NCBI RefSeq assembly: GCF_024586455.1
Contig: NC_065919.1
Coordinates: 35,378,839-35,442,838, forward strand
Direction: 5' to 3'
DNA from: Bactrocera neohumeralis
Taxonomy: Eukaryota; Arthropoda; Insecta; Diptera; Tephritidae
DNA length: 64,000 nucleotides
A program made the translations under genes and the position numbers. Positions 11,401-24,033 of the stretch are shown here, piece by piece. The notes beneath the pieces are model-generated. The model saw only the letters and a program-made list of their open reading frames with translations. It searched no databases and was not told the DNA's origin. How positions within the stretch are numbered: position 1 is the first letter of the stretch; each line of letters opens with the position of its first letter.

Positions 11401-14400
11401 GAAGAGCTTTAGTGTATTGATTCATCTAAGGCGATCGACGTAAGTCACTGGAAACGTAGTACATGCCTAGATTTCTTATTGAATGCTTTCGTCTTTAATT
11501 TTTACTCAATTCGTATTCCTTTGTTATAATGGCGTTTCTAAAAGGAAAATCATGTAATCGAAATACTTTATTTTATTTATGGTCATTTTTAATACTCCAC
11601 CCTAACGCCTTCCTTGTATATAAACATTCTACTCGCGATTGTAAGTAACAGTTATTGACAAATAAGAGTACATATGCACATATTTATACATAAATCAGGT
11701 AACTAGCGTCTTAGTTAATGAAATAAATATTATATTTTCTTTTAGCGACACTTTTTCTTCCGCGTATTGTTTTTAATAAAATAACCGCAGTGTAAATATA
11801 TATTTTCTTACATAATAGCATGCAATGCATTTATTTGGAATATTATATTGAAATGATCAAAACTAGAGACCCTATTATTACGTTTATCATTTAGAAATAT
11901 TCTATACCAACATAAGTCTTACTCGTATTAAAGCATGATGGAAAAACGACTTAATACTGTGATAAAGAATATTTAACTAAAAATTCGTTGGTGTTTTAAA
12001 CACTGATTTCGCTTAAAATACGAAATATCACTTTTTCTCACTAGCTCATATGCATACGAGTATATTATTTCGTTTTTCAGTTACTTGGTCATCCGATTCG
12101 CTTGAGTGCAATTAGAAACACCGTGTTTTATTACCAAAGGCACAAAGTCAACGTCACTCAACTTCAGCTATATTGGGAATCCCTTTCGACTTTTCATCTT
12201 TATATTCACATTTTCGTCAATCTAAGCAGTGGTGGTCGCGTCTTAATTCGTCTGGGTTTTATTATGACTTAATTTCTGTTCAGTTTTCTTTGCTTATTCG
12301 GTATTTTTGGGAAAATTCTAAAACATACCCAATCGAATTGATTTTCTTAATTTCTTTCACTTAAGCGCACTTAATTTAACAAACATACAAGTAAAATTTA
12401 CGTACCGTAAAGTGTTTCTAAGTAAATTGTTGTTGCGCCTCGTAAGTTGGTTATTTTTTATATACTAAATGTTGCAGCTATTTCCAAGTTTTCCCCGACA
12501 GAAAATCTATAATAGCGAAAGAATGATTTTTATCAATCATATTTAGTTAAAACAAGAAAACAGACAACAATGAAATCAATTCCTAAATACAAATATATTA
12601 AATGTGCAGTGATATTACTTTATTTATATAATTACTATAACATATTTTATTGTACAGTTATATTGTAGTTGAATACAAAAGTTTAAAATAACATATAAAC
12701 GCAATTCATGTTATGATAAGCGGAGAAAAAGTATGTATGTAAGCCATTCTAAATGGATTCCAATATGTCTATATGTTATGCGAAACTCAAAACATTTTTG
12801 TAGAGCATAAAAAGACGCATTCGGAATTAGAAAACATAATAATAGAATATAATGAAAAGTGCAATTCAATCAAATGATTACCAATTTTCATTTTTCGAAC
12901 GACAATCAATAATCTTAAATTCAGTTAATTGGCACGAATGAAAACAAGTGCCGGCAAGAAAATACCGAAGTAAATTTACTTCCATCATATATACCATATT
13001 TTCAGTATTATATGAAAATTTCTAACTTTGCTTTCTAAACTAAGAAACACTTAAGGTTGCTGGTTACATATTCCGTATTTTGGTTACCAAAAGAGATATG
13101 ATCAAATAATTATTAGATTTCAGTTAAACGAAGTACTTACGATTTATTATTTATTTCCTCGGAACGGCTTAGAAGCACATAAGATTAACACATACATATT
13201 CGGATAGTGCACATTGTGCATTATAATCATATAATACTATACGTAAGCAAATTTATAAAACTCAACAATTTTTAACAAACTCATAACAATCTTTGACTAA
13301 TGATGACCCCAACTGAGCTCCTGTTGTTCCATTAAAACTGTTTATGTTAGGGATACACTGTAGCAACAACAAAAATTACAAAACAATATACCTTTTTCGG
13401 AAACCAAAATTTGAAAAAATATTTCAATCTCCAATACCACACCAATAGAAATTTTACAAAAAGTAAGAGATACGAGCGATAAATACACTGTCAATTTGAC
13501 AGATGAAAGCTAATATTAAAGCTCGACGATAATAAACAAAAGAAGTAAGCGCACGCTAAATTCACAATTGCGACGCGCATGCGATAACCACTCGAAAATT
13601 GTTAAATTGCTACTAACAAAAAATTAAATTCAATATTTTGCTATAGACAAAAAGCAAAAGCAAACGCGCAAATGTTTCACATATGAGCGGTGAGCAATGA
13701 GCGGACCATCGTATTTAGCGAATATAGGAACTGGCGTCATCAGTGAGTGTTGAACACCTTCATCGCAAATGTATTTATATATATATATACATACATACTT
13801 AAGCACTTACATATATATTTATATATATAGCTACATAAAACTACGTATATTTGTATGTTAGTAAATTCATACTTGTACATACAAATATTCATTAAGAGCA
13901 AAGAGTAAAAACTCGTATATACCTACATACTCACACCATCAAAAGTAAGTCAAAGAAACCGCATCTAAGCGACCCCCCGTTCTGATCCGCTTCGGCAATG
14001 ATACACCCCTTGTGCTTATGTATATATTTGCTGCTGTTGTTGACTTTGTCGCTATTCACATTTATAACATGCACACTTGTAAGTCCGTAGCATGCCGTTT
14101 ATCCACTGATCAGCACCGCTTGCTTACAGTCATTGGCGTATATGTATATATTGAGGTTTGTACCCGAAAGAAAAACAAGCGCCGGAAAGGAATACCATAC
14201 ATCTACACAAAGAGATTTATGTATTTTTTGTAGATTCATATGTATGTAGAAAAATGAGCATAAACAAAGTTGCTAGATGTATACAGGAAAGTGGTGGAGA
14301 CTTAGAAGGTTGTATTTAAATGAATGGATATCCAGCCGTAGCAAAAGCATTAGACGCCAGTTTATGTTGCTTACCGTCAAGAAAGAAGCAAACAACGTAA

Positions 14401-15825
14401 AGTAATGAAAGGCATAAGCATTACAAGAAAGAGAAACATACCTACTTTAAAAATAAATGAAGCGAGTAAGAATAATTGAGTGGATGTTAATATTACCTAG
14501 GGATCGCAAACATATTCAAAGTCCATATTCAAATATTTGCTATATTCTATCTAAAAACTGTTATAACGATTATTATCTCCTAGGTAGTTAAAAGTAACCA
14601 TTCATATTAGTAGGACAGTTTTCAATTCACTTAAATCACATATACATACAAAGTTTCTCAATCGCTGGTTGCATCTGCAACAGCCCACTGTAGTTAGACC
14701 ATTCTGCCCGGAGTTAGAAAAAATTTCTGGGTAGCAATTTCTCTATGTTAAAATCCGAAGAAAACTTGAAGACAGGGCTAAATAACGGTAATATTTTTTC
14801 TGTTATTTCCAGTCTTACGTACATATGTATGTATATATGCAGTGCTAATAGCGATTTTATTTCCGAAGCATTAAACAAAATTACGAAAACAGAAAGTGTC
14901 AACGTTTACACATGCATGCATATTATCATACATATAAGCATCCTTATTTTGCATGTCATTCGGCAGATAAATCAAACTAAACCCAATGATGTTAAGCGAA
15001 TAAGATTTTGTAATATTCTCTAGCGTCGAAAATCACTTGATTCACCAATGAAGTCATAATTCATACCTAAATCCATTTTCCATACAAAACCGTATCAAAC
15101 CGAGTTAATATTGCAAAGAAACTACCAAAAATTAACAGTTGTAATTAACAGACAAATACGACTACAATTATCAAGCAAACCAAATGTAATTATCAGAATA
15201 AACGGAAAAATCATAATGCCTTTGTTTTTATTAATCAAATATTAAACAACTAATAAAATTTAATTCACTCCATATGTTATTAAAATGAACATTTCAAATT
15301 AGAAAATGTAAATAGCAATTTATTTGAGCTTTGAGCATTTCATTCTATGTTAATTAACTTTTTTTAAATATTTTTATAAATAACACTGACAAATTGAATT
15401 CCCTATGTTTCAAAAGATAATTATTCATTGACTAAATTATGTTGCTGGAATTTTAAGGGTTATTTGCCATAACCACAATTGCATGAAGCGAATTATTATA
15501 GAGGAGTATTACACTATGGTAAATATTGATGTACTCAAATATTTAGGAAACTTAGCCAGAAATATGGAAGTATGCGCAATGATGTTGCTTTGGTAGAAAG
15601 TGATCTCATTTTCAGATATAAAAATCTTCTTTGAACGAATTTTAAATAATTTTAAATGACACCAACAAAAATAAAAGTTGATAATATAATAATGTACAAA
15701 CTCTTAAATAAACCTCGCCTGTCCGACTTTTTTTTAATATTTAACCATGCATGAAAGTATGGGTATATATATAATATATAAGTACTCATACATACACATT
15801 CGAAATTTAATTATTATGGTTACAT
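8470..15825. other. Long AT-rich non-coding stretch
   Basis: Over 7 kb in which I recognise no gene, RNA or intact element. Short frames (10769-10987, 12173-12364, 14012-14233, 14745-15023) have no recognisable motif. There are TA/TATG microsatellite patches near 7850, 13770-13830 and 14815-14840, and one short palindrome, CTGTCAATTTGACAG, near 13490. It could be intergenic or a large intron; the sequence alone does not tell. Confidence 0.5.
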
Positions 15826-15830
15826 ACAGC

Positions 15831-17050
15831 TAACGGTTATTTATAACACCTAAAACTTAGAGAGATAGATATAGAGTTATATATTTATATAGACCCGAAT
15901 AATTGATGACCAGGATGACAAGACGAGTCAAATTCCATATTGACTCTATTTTCATCCGTCAGTGCAATCGATAATATTAAAAATATTTATAAAATGGGCG
16001 TAGCCTCCCTTCTGTAAGGCTTAAAATATATATCTCCGAAACCCCTAACGCTAAATTGGTAAAACTTCCTTCTGAACTTATACTGCTTATGCACTGTAAA
16101 ATTGAGTAATATCGCTTTGAAAACACGACCAATATAAATATAACATCGAAAACTATAAAAAAGTGATAACTCACTAAGTAAATGCCTCAAGAATATAATC
16201 ATATCTAATTCCCTTTTATCACATTTTTACATTTCATATAATTATTTCACTTTATATAATCAAGCATAAACGAAAATAACGGAATAAAATTTTGCACTAA
16301 TATTGGTTCTAAAGTAGACATCTCTCATCGAAAAATTATTGAAATACGACAGTAAATTTTTAAGCCCCTAAATACAGAATATGTGGGCTTCTACGCCTCT
16401 ACCTGACTTTTTTCCGAGAATATAGGTCAATTTTTGAAATATATTAAAAAATTTAGATAGTGTATTTTACTGTTTCCTAGCCTCCATTTACCTAATATAA
16501 GAATTTTTAAATTTCCAGTTGACTTTATACTGTATATAAATATATGGGTGAATAAGTGTGCCATAGTTTAGAAATTTGGTGTTTTCTAAGCCAAATGATT
16601 AAGTGGTTTTCTAAATACTATCAGAAAACAATGAAATAGGTTCAAATATAAATATATATAGATCGCATCCCCATTTACTTTTCTCTCAAATACTCAATAG
16701 ATTAGACTTTTTATATACGAAAACAAAAATTATAAATAGCAGTTTGTACCTCTTCAGCAATATACGTAATATGATGAATATAGAGATTTGTGTATTAGAC
16801 TGATTTTCACATAATATGTCAGACTGAGAGATTATAAGACCAATAGCTTATGTTAGATACCAAATACTATTTCGATCCATTAATAATATAGTCGAATTAT
16901 TAATATACAATTTTTCCAATTTAATTCAATTTATTTTTGAACATAGAATTTTGCCAACCTCCAGAAATATATACCCGGCTTTGGTCATTCAAAATTGTGA
17001 GATTATATATATTCGGTTACATCGGAACTTAGCCTTTCTTTCTTGTTTTT
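15831..17050 (-). repeat. Family A copy, long degraded form
   Basis: Begins with a worn 'taacggttatttataacacc' block and 'gatgaccaggatgacaagac' (reverse complement of the family A 3' region) and ends 'attcggttacatcggaactt' followed by 'tttcttgttttt' (reverse complement of the family A 5' hairpin and leader). About 1.2 kb. No frame with a recognisable domain. Confidence 0.6.
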
Positions 17051-17054
17051 AATT

Positions 17055-19570
17055 TATTTCCATAACAAGGAAGGTGTTTCGTAAGCATTAGCGCTCAAAA
17101 CAATTTTAACAACGTTAGTAGAAAGTGTAGAGAACAAGGAGAACTTAAAAAACTTTGTTTAATTAGAAAAATTTTGCAATCGTAAAAGAGGCTTGCAACT
17201 GTGTAATTAAACCGCATCTACAATTCCGGATAGCCAAGCGGCAAATTTATGTAAATGCATAAAAATAATTGTCAGTGGTTTTGCCACTATTAAAAGTGTT
17301 TTATACGGCGCTTTGCCTCCAAGCCGCTTATCCATTCAATAAAAGTAACGCGCAACTCGTTGTGGCCCTTCAACACTCCAACTATCCGATCTCTTACCTT
17401 AGCTTTTCATTGTTGCTGAACGGGTTTTTTCAATTACAACTCCTGTGGTATTATGTGATTGTTAGTTAATGGTAAGTAGACGAAACTCAAATGGTAAAGC
17501 TCTACCAGCCAGTACAAACATTGGACGCACCAAATATAAACTCACTTGATTTTGTATGCGTTGTACATATGTAAGTATGTATGGCTGAATATTTTTCGGA
17601 TCTTAGTATGTTTACTATATGTATATAAGAGCTTATTACTTTAGCTACTGCATAAAGATGAATGAGTATAAATGATGTGGCAAACACAACCTTCTTTTGA
17701 ATTTTCTTTCATACTGTAATTAAATGCTTCGAATCCTCACTGCCAATTTTATTGGTATTTATATATGTTAACTGTGTACTTTCTATCTTATTATTTATTG
17801 AGGATATTATTGAGGAAGTACCAACGTACCAAAGCAACTTTCACTTAAAACGCAAATAATAATAAAATTTTTCGCAAATCTATAATAACAGTTATATTAA
17901 ATTACTTACATACTATGTAATTATTGATTTTTATCGAAACATTTATATTGAAAACAAATGTATTAGGATCATTCATCCAAAATTTAAACTAACTTGCCTG
18001 AATAGGTTTAAAATTATTCTTAGCTTTTCAATAGGAAATACATTGATTTTTTTTTATAAAATATACATATGTATATGTATGTACATATCAATTTTTTATA
18101 TTTGGAAAGTTCTTAACTAAAACGAGTTTTTTGGGAATAAAAGGATAATATAAGATATGATGTCAATTAAGTTTCCATTTCGCCCTTAATTATAGATCCA
18201 CAAACAGAACAAACCTTTTAAAAATAATACATATTCAGAAAATGTCTGAGCGAAGTTTACGAATCCGTGTTATTGCATCAACTACTGGGTCAATAGATCG
18301 TTAGGAGTGAAGTAACTGGAGAGTTGCAGTGCTCTACAAACACAATGTTCGTTAAACCAAAATCGTCTCTTAATAATTTACCCGTGGTCTAAGAATTCAT
18401 ACAAACGTATTTGCATATATTCATAATTAAGTATATATTACCATATTTTAGACGTAATTACTAAATAACTGTGTACGTACATACAAGGTGCATAAGTTTG
18501 GTAAACACTTGCCCGACCATTAGCTCTTACACCGGTCTCACGCAATATAATCGCCGCCTAAGCTCACCTTTTATTTTATACTGACCACACTTAAAAATAA
18601 ACTCACCACCGGAACGCAACCATGTTGGCGGGACAACAAGTATAATCCACACCTACTGAGTAAACCGCCGTTCAAAAGAAAGAGAAAAAGAGACAAAAAA
18701 CAAATGGCTGCCGAGTGTACTGTTTTTCGAGGCGTTTCAGCAAACCGGACGTATATTTTTAACCATAGCCAGTCTTTTTGATTACGACCTGTTGAGCAAA
18801 CATGGTGCATTCTCATACTAAATTATACATAAAAGTATATGTAAGTGCGTACAATTGTGTACGTGCATGCGTGGAGATCGTGCTCGCGAACGAATAGCAA
18901 CTGTCTCGCTACTTTTCAGAGTTCGTTATTATCTCAACTTATTTTGTATTTTGTCATTTCTCTCAAGAGCCAATGAATATTTGTCTTTGTTGAATAAAGA
19001 AAGCATGATCGTTTAAATTTGTAAGAAAAGTACGCCTGCCATTTGTTAATTTTGATCCCATATAGAGTTTTACTAAAGCTAAAGAATTTGACTTCTTAGA
19101 AATACCTTAGAAATACCTGAGAATATCTATATTAAATGTGTTGAGATCAATTTTCTTTCCCTATATTGCAAACAAATTTATTTTTGTCAAAGTAGTTTTA
19201 ACTAAATAGTTTTTAAATGTAATTTAATTAAATCTCTCTTATGCTTTCAATGTCAGGGTTAATATGCTAGCATCTCCATTACAATATCTTGACGCCAATT
19301 AGCTTTTCTACCGATTCGTTTCGTCCGTGTAAGTTTAAGGTACGATGTATTAATACGTTCAAAGATACTTTTTGTCAACTTAGCGATCGTTCATGTCCAT
19401 TAAAATTAAATAGTTTTAGTCTTGACTGTAAACAAAACGTGAGAAGCTCGACTAAACGGTTTGAAAGGTGACGGCTCTCTAAAAAGTATTGATAGTTTAT
19501 GAATTCTGAGCATAAAAATATGTAAATATACATTTCATCCAAATATAATTGTTATTATCTATATATGTAA
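17055..19570. other. AT-rich non-coding stretch
   Basis: No supported gene. The frame at 17269-17469 is not backed by a motif or a start context. A less AT-rich patch lies at 18500-18740 but gives no recognisable protein on either strand. A 22-bp word starting 'ctctcaagagcc' at 18960-18981 recurs exactly at 20186-20207. Confidence 0.5.
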
Positions 19571-19575
19571 GTATA

Positions 19576-19965
19576 CAGTTGTGTTCATGAAAATAGTAGG
19601 ACAACAGCTTCTTATATTTAAAGATCTTTTCCAACATATTCTGACATTTAAGTCGATAAGAGTGATTATTTTGAAGAATAGTATATTTAAAATTATAAAA
19701 ACAAAAAAATCCCGCTACATTTGCTTCCACTGCCTTTTCTATGACATTGGCATACACAATGACATGCAATTCTATAAAATACAATGGTAAATGGAATCAT
19801 GGGGAAATGTACAAAAATCAATATTATGGGACAAATAATGGGCATAAAAATAAAATGTTAATTGTCGCTTACAACTCTTACAAATAGTGGGAGGATATTT
19901 GAAAACACTTGGCATATAATAAGTTTGCGAAAAAATCGTGGTAGACCTTTTTTGAATAGCTTTCA
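19576..19965 (+). mobile_element. Possible Tc1-like element end (remnant)
   Basis: After a TA at 19574-19575 the sequence reads CAGTTGTGTTCATGAAAATA, resembling the terminal inverted repeats of insect Tc1-like transposons. At about 19925-19945 a plus-strand piece reads LRKNRGRP, like the GRPR AT-hook-like motif between the two helix-turn-helix units of such transposases. No continuous frame and no matching right end were found. The frames at 19497-19784 (minus) and 19581-19790 (plus) overlap and look like noise. Confidence 0.35.
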
Positions 19966-20285
19966 ATTTTCAACAAAATCCACAAAACGAAGTATTATTT
20001 GAAGTTGTTCGAAGCGAGATACAAACGTTTCTTTCTGATTACAAGAAAACAAATAAAACCCGTTAGGAGGAGGACCTTTTAACCCAGCCTAAGTTTTATA
20101 TATTTACTATATATGTATAATACATTGTGAATTGTATATATGTATGTATGTATATATTTCAATCTACAATTTGAAATTATTGCTGCTCTCAAGAGCCAAT
20201 GAATATTGTAAGACTATGACCTCGTATGCCATAAGTCAAAGCACTAAGAATTCGTATTTCCTAAATAAAAAGATTAGGAAATTAA

Positions 20286-20987
20286 GGGGTCCCGGTGGTC
20301 TAGAACCCTCAAATTAAGGGTGTTTTCTGGATTTTTTTTTAAGGTTTAAAAAAAGAGCAATCGATTTAAAATTTTTACAGTTTATTTATACACTTATGAA
20401 AAGTACAAAAATATTTTTTTGTTAAATAAAAAAAATTTGAACAATATTAAAAATGGCGTCCAAAAAAAGCTGTCTTAAAAAATGACTCCCGGTGCCGTTG
20501 TTGATTTTGACTCTTCAGAATATTTGAAACATAAAAACCAAATAAATTATTAATCAGTAGGAGTGCAGCTATCGCTGGGACTGCAACGAAAAAATAAATT
20601 GAAAATTAAAAAAATTTCGGGCTTTTGAAGTTCAGATTCTGAAAACAGCGATTTTTGGACCAGTTTTAGATCGAAAAAAAATCGAAGTTCTTAAAATTAA
20701 AATTTGATCGTAGTCCCAGCGATAGATATTGATGCTATAAACATCGTATTAAAATTTCACGTGATTCAGATGAATAGTTTTTTTTTTTTTCATCAACGGC
20801 ACACCGAAAAAAGTAGTTTTGATTCATTGAGCCCCTCGACCGCGCGCTACCTGCTAAATCGGCTGTAGAAGCTAAAATAATGTGAATATCCTTCCAAAAA
20901 TTTTACAGTATATTCTTAAAGGACTATACTTTCGAACAATCAAACAAAAAATCGTTTTTTTTGAAAATTCTAGACCACCGGGACCCC
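20286..20987. mobile_element. Foldback MITE with TTAA target duplication
   Basis: The left end GGGGTCCCGGTGGTCTAGAA (20286-20305) is matched exactly by its reverse complement at 20968-20987. Both ends are flanked by TTAA (20282-20285 and 20988-20991). TTAA duplication with G/C-run ends is the signature of the piggyBac superfamily, so a piggyBac-derived MITE is likely, but no transposase is encoded. The interior also folds back: 'ctatcgctgggact' near 20570 pairs exactly with 'agtcccagcgatag' near 20713, and 'gccgttg' near 20495 pairs with 'caacggc' near 20795. The 702-bp unit could form one long imperfect hairpin. The GC-rich ends stand out against the AT-rich surroundings. Confidence 0.8.
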
Positions 20988-20991
20988 TTAA

Positions 20992-23900
20992 AGAATGTGC
21001 CACCTAAACCTTTATTTTTTGTGTTAACTCTAAACTTCACCTTAGTTATGTAGACAAAGTTGGTATCGGAATCGATCAAAAAACTATTTCCAAAACTAAG
21101 ATGGATAAAATAATTATTATTATAATATTTTTAATGGTCTTGATAATGTGGAAATTGCTTGGAGCTCACAAATTAGTTATTAGTGATGGGATAGCTAACA
21201 CCGAAATGATATGCGAATTTTTAGGCATGTGTAAAAACTACACAAAAGCTATTTGATGTGCCAATGTTTATATGCCACTAGTTCATTTAATACATGATCT
21301 CGATAATTGATTTCGAACTTGATGATGGGCATCCCAATAAAATATTTTCATCCTTAACGTACATCTATAGTTAAAAATTACGTTTTTCTATAAGAAGAAA
21401 CCAAAAACTAAAATATGTATGGTAAATTCTGATTTTGAAAGCTACTAATTGGTAAAACCCAAACTCTCGAAAAAATATATATGTCAGTGTAATTAATGAA
21501 TAAAAATTGTATCATTCGGTATCAATAATCACCGATACAAAGCAATTATTTTTCGCAAGAACTTTTCCCACATTTACGTTAAATTTCATTGCACAATTTT
21601 TTTCTCTGTTAATCGCTTTTTGATCATTTATTAACATTTGATAGTATACACTAATTTTGTTGACTCATAAAACAAAATACAACCAGTGGCTGTTAATATG
21701 AAACTTATTCACTTGATTCCAAGGTGTAAGTGAAACAACGGACACGTCACGTTTGTAGGAGGAGTTGGTATGTACACTTTAATTTTCATGTCTTCTTAAA
21801 CGTTTGTAAAATGTAATAAATATGCACTCCTCACTGTGTAAGGTTACTGTTATTGTTTGTAGTATTATTTCTAGCAATGCTTTCCGTAGTATAGCATTGT
21901 AAACAAATTTTATGATGCATTGGTGTTGCGTTTGAGTAAGTGAATTATGACCCACTTAACATATAGAAGCGATACAAGAAAACTTAAGTTGCTATGCTAT
22001 CAAGCTTAAGCAGGTCGAAAACCACATATGTATATACATATATTATATACATATAATATTTATTTACATACATCCCAATGGACAGCTTATTACCATCATG
22101 AATTTACTGAAAAGGATGAAACGCTAGCAATTGTGGCGCATTTCAATTAACACTAATCGGCTATTTAGATCAATTTTGTTGTCATTTGCAGAACTTTACA
22201 TTAGTAACTATTTAATATTTACATATTTCAAAATATCGTTTGTAATTGTTATGTTTTTTACATATGTCATATTTTTATATTCCCGTTGCAACAAATATAA
22301 CAGTTATCCATTTACTTGCTTTTAATTTAATATGAATAATGTGTACTTTTTGTATAAATTAACGTAAAGAACTAAAACTAAACTGATAAAGCACTAACTG
22401 TCTATAAATTTGAACATATTAGGTGCTAATTTATTGTGAAGCTAGAAGAAACATAAAAGTATTTGATAAGAATCAATCTGTCGATTTGAATCCTTCTTGT
22501 AGCTTTACATGTCACCCAATAAACGACAAATTACTAAACTCAGGAAGGACTTTTTTATAGCTTACAAGAAATAATTAACTGTTCCATCCTACTGCAATAT
22601 ATTTACTTTAATATTATAACCCGAGGTTTTCGGATCTCAGATATGTTTTTTAACAAGTTAAAACTTTTTTATTTCATATCTTCAAGAAAATATAAAAACA
22701 AATATATTAAATTCTAGAGCTCTTGATTTCTGTTTACCTGAATTTAAATTCACTAAGTTTAAATATTTCGTCAAACTAATTTACACTTAATTATTTTAAA
22801 AAAGTGATAAGTAAGCTAACGTTTTTCTGTAAAAGTATATTTAATATTTATAATATATGTATATTATATATTTTTTATTATAATATAGAGAACACCTCTT
22901 TAACGATACGGGTGGTAAATTGTGAATATTTCATGACTTTGTCATAGTCACTTTACATTTTCAAAACATATTTACATTGTTTTCATTGTTGGATTTGACA
23001 TTTTCTCCAACAACAAATTATACTTTCCTGAAAAATTTCTTATTTCGACACCACATTGCGCGACACGGTAGCTGATTTTAGCTGAGAGAAACTCTTGCAT
23101 AATGCATTCGTAGAGGAAACGCATATTACTGCCCACAGTTTTGCTGGTATTTCAGAATTGTTCTATCCTTATTTTTTCATTCACATAGAAGCATATTGTT
23201 TGCTATAACAATGACAAATGATATATGAGTTTAACCCTTTGAACGAATAAATATGTATGTAAGAAGAATGCTGTGAAAAATATGTAAGAAGAATGCATTT
23301 AAAAATATTGTTGGTTTGAAGGTCAAAAATAATACCAACCGGTTTTGTATACGTTACATTTACACAAATTAATCCTTTTGTAACCAATGTGGTCAGTGAT
23401 ATTTTTTAGGCATGCACCTTAATGTTTTACTCGTGGTTCACGGTTAAAATTTGCTTATAAAATATGTATGTTGTTCATGGTTGAAACGATATTTTAGATC
23501 AAATTAAAAGCAAAACAATGTGTGTTACTATAATCTACCTAATAATTGTAAAATTAAAATTATTCATATATACAAAAATTTGATGACAAGGACAGGTATT
23601 TCCTAGTTATTCCAACATTTTTGTTGTTGAACATGACTCACATAACTGGCTGCTGTTGGAATATCAATATTATTACACCATATTTTCCTTTTATTGAAGG
23701 ATAATATATAAAAATCTTTGAGTTAAAGGCCGTTACTTCCAATTGGTATAAGTCGAATCTTCGAACTTGGTTATTTTCTGTTTGAAATTTCTTTTGCAAT
23801 ACATACGTACTTCCTGACTAATATTAATTCAATAAAGGGTTCCTAATTCTAATAAATAGCTAAATGAAGTGGGAGAGCGTTGCCGATAAAAGTATTTTTT

Positions 23901-24030
23901 AAAGTACTGCTCCCGTTCTCAAATGAAAACAGAAAATTTTGGCTAATGGAACTTTAATGGATGGATTTAAATGTAATGGCACTTTTCAGGTTGGTCCATG
24001 TAGATACATAAACAATTTCTTCTTGTTCTT
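20992..24030. other. AT-rich non-coding stretch
   Basis: No gene or intact element recognised. TA-rich palindromic patches lie near 22030-22060 and 22840-22890. The frames at 22131-22325 and 23181-23387 lack any motif. Confidence 0.5.
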
Positions 24031-24033
24031 AAC

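Noticed and set aside
13490..13505. CTGTCAATTTGACAG palindrome as a regulatory site
   Set aside because: A single short palindrome in AT-rich DNA is expected by chance, and there is no gene nearby to regulate.
17269..17469. 66-codon hydrophobic frame resembling a membrane peptide
   Set aside because: AT-driven hydrophobicity is expected by chance; no family match and no supporting context.
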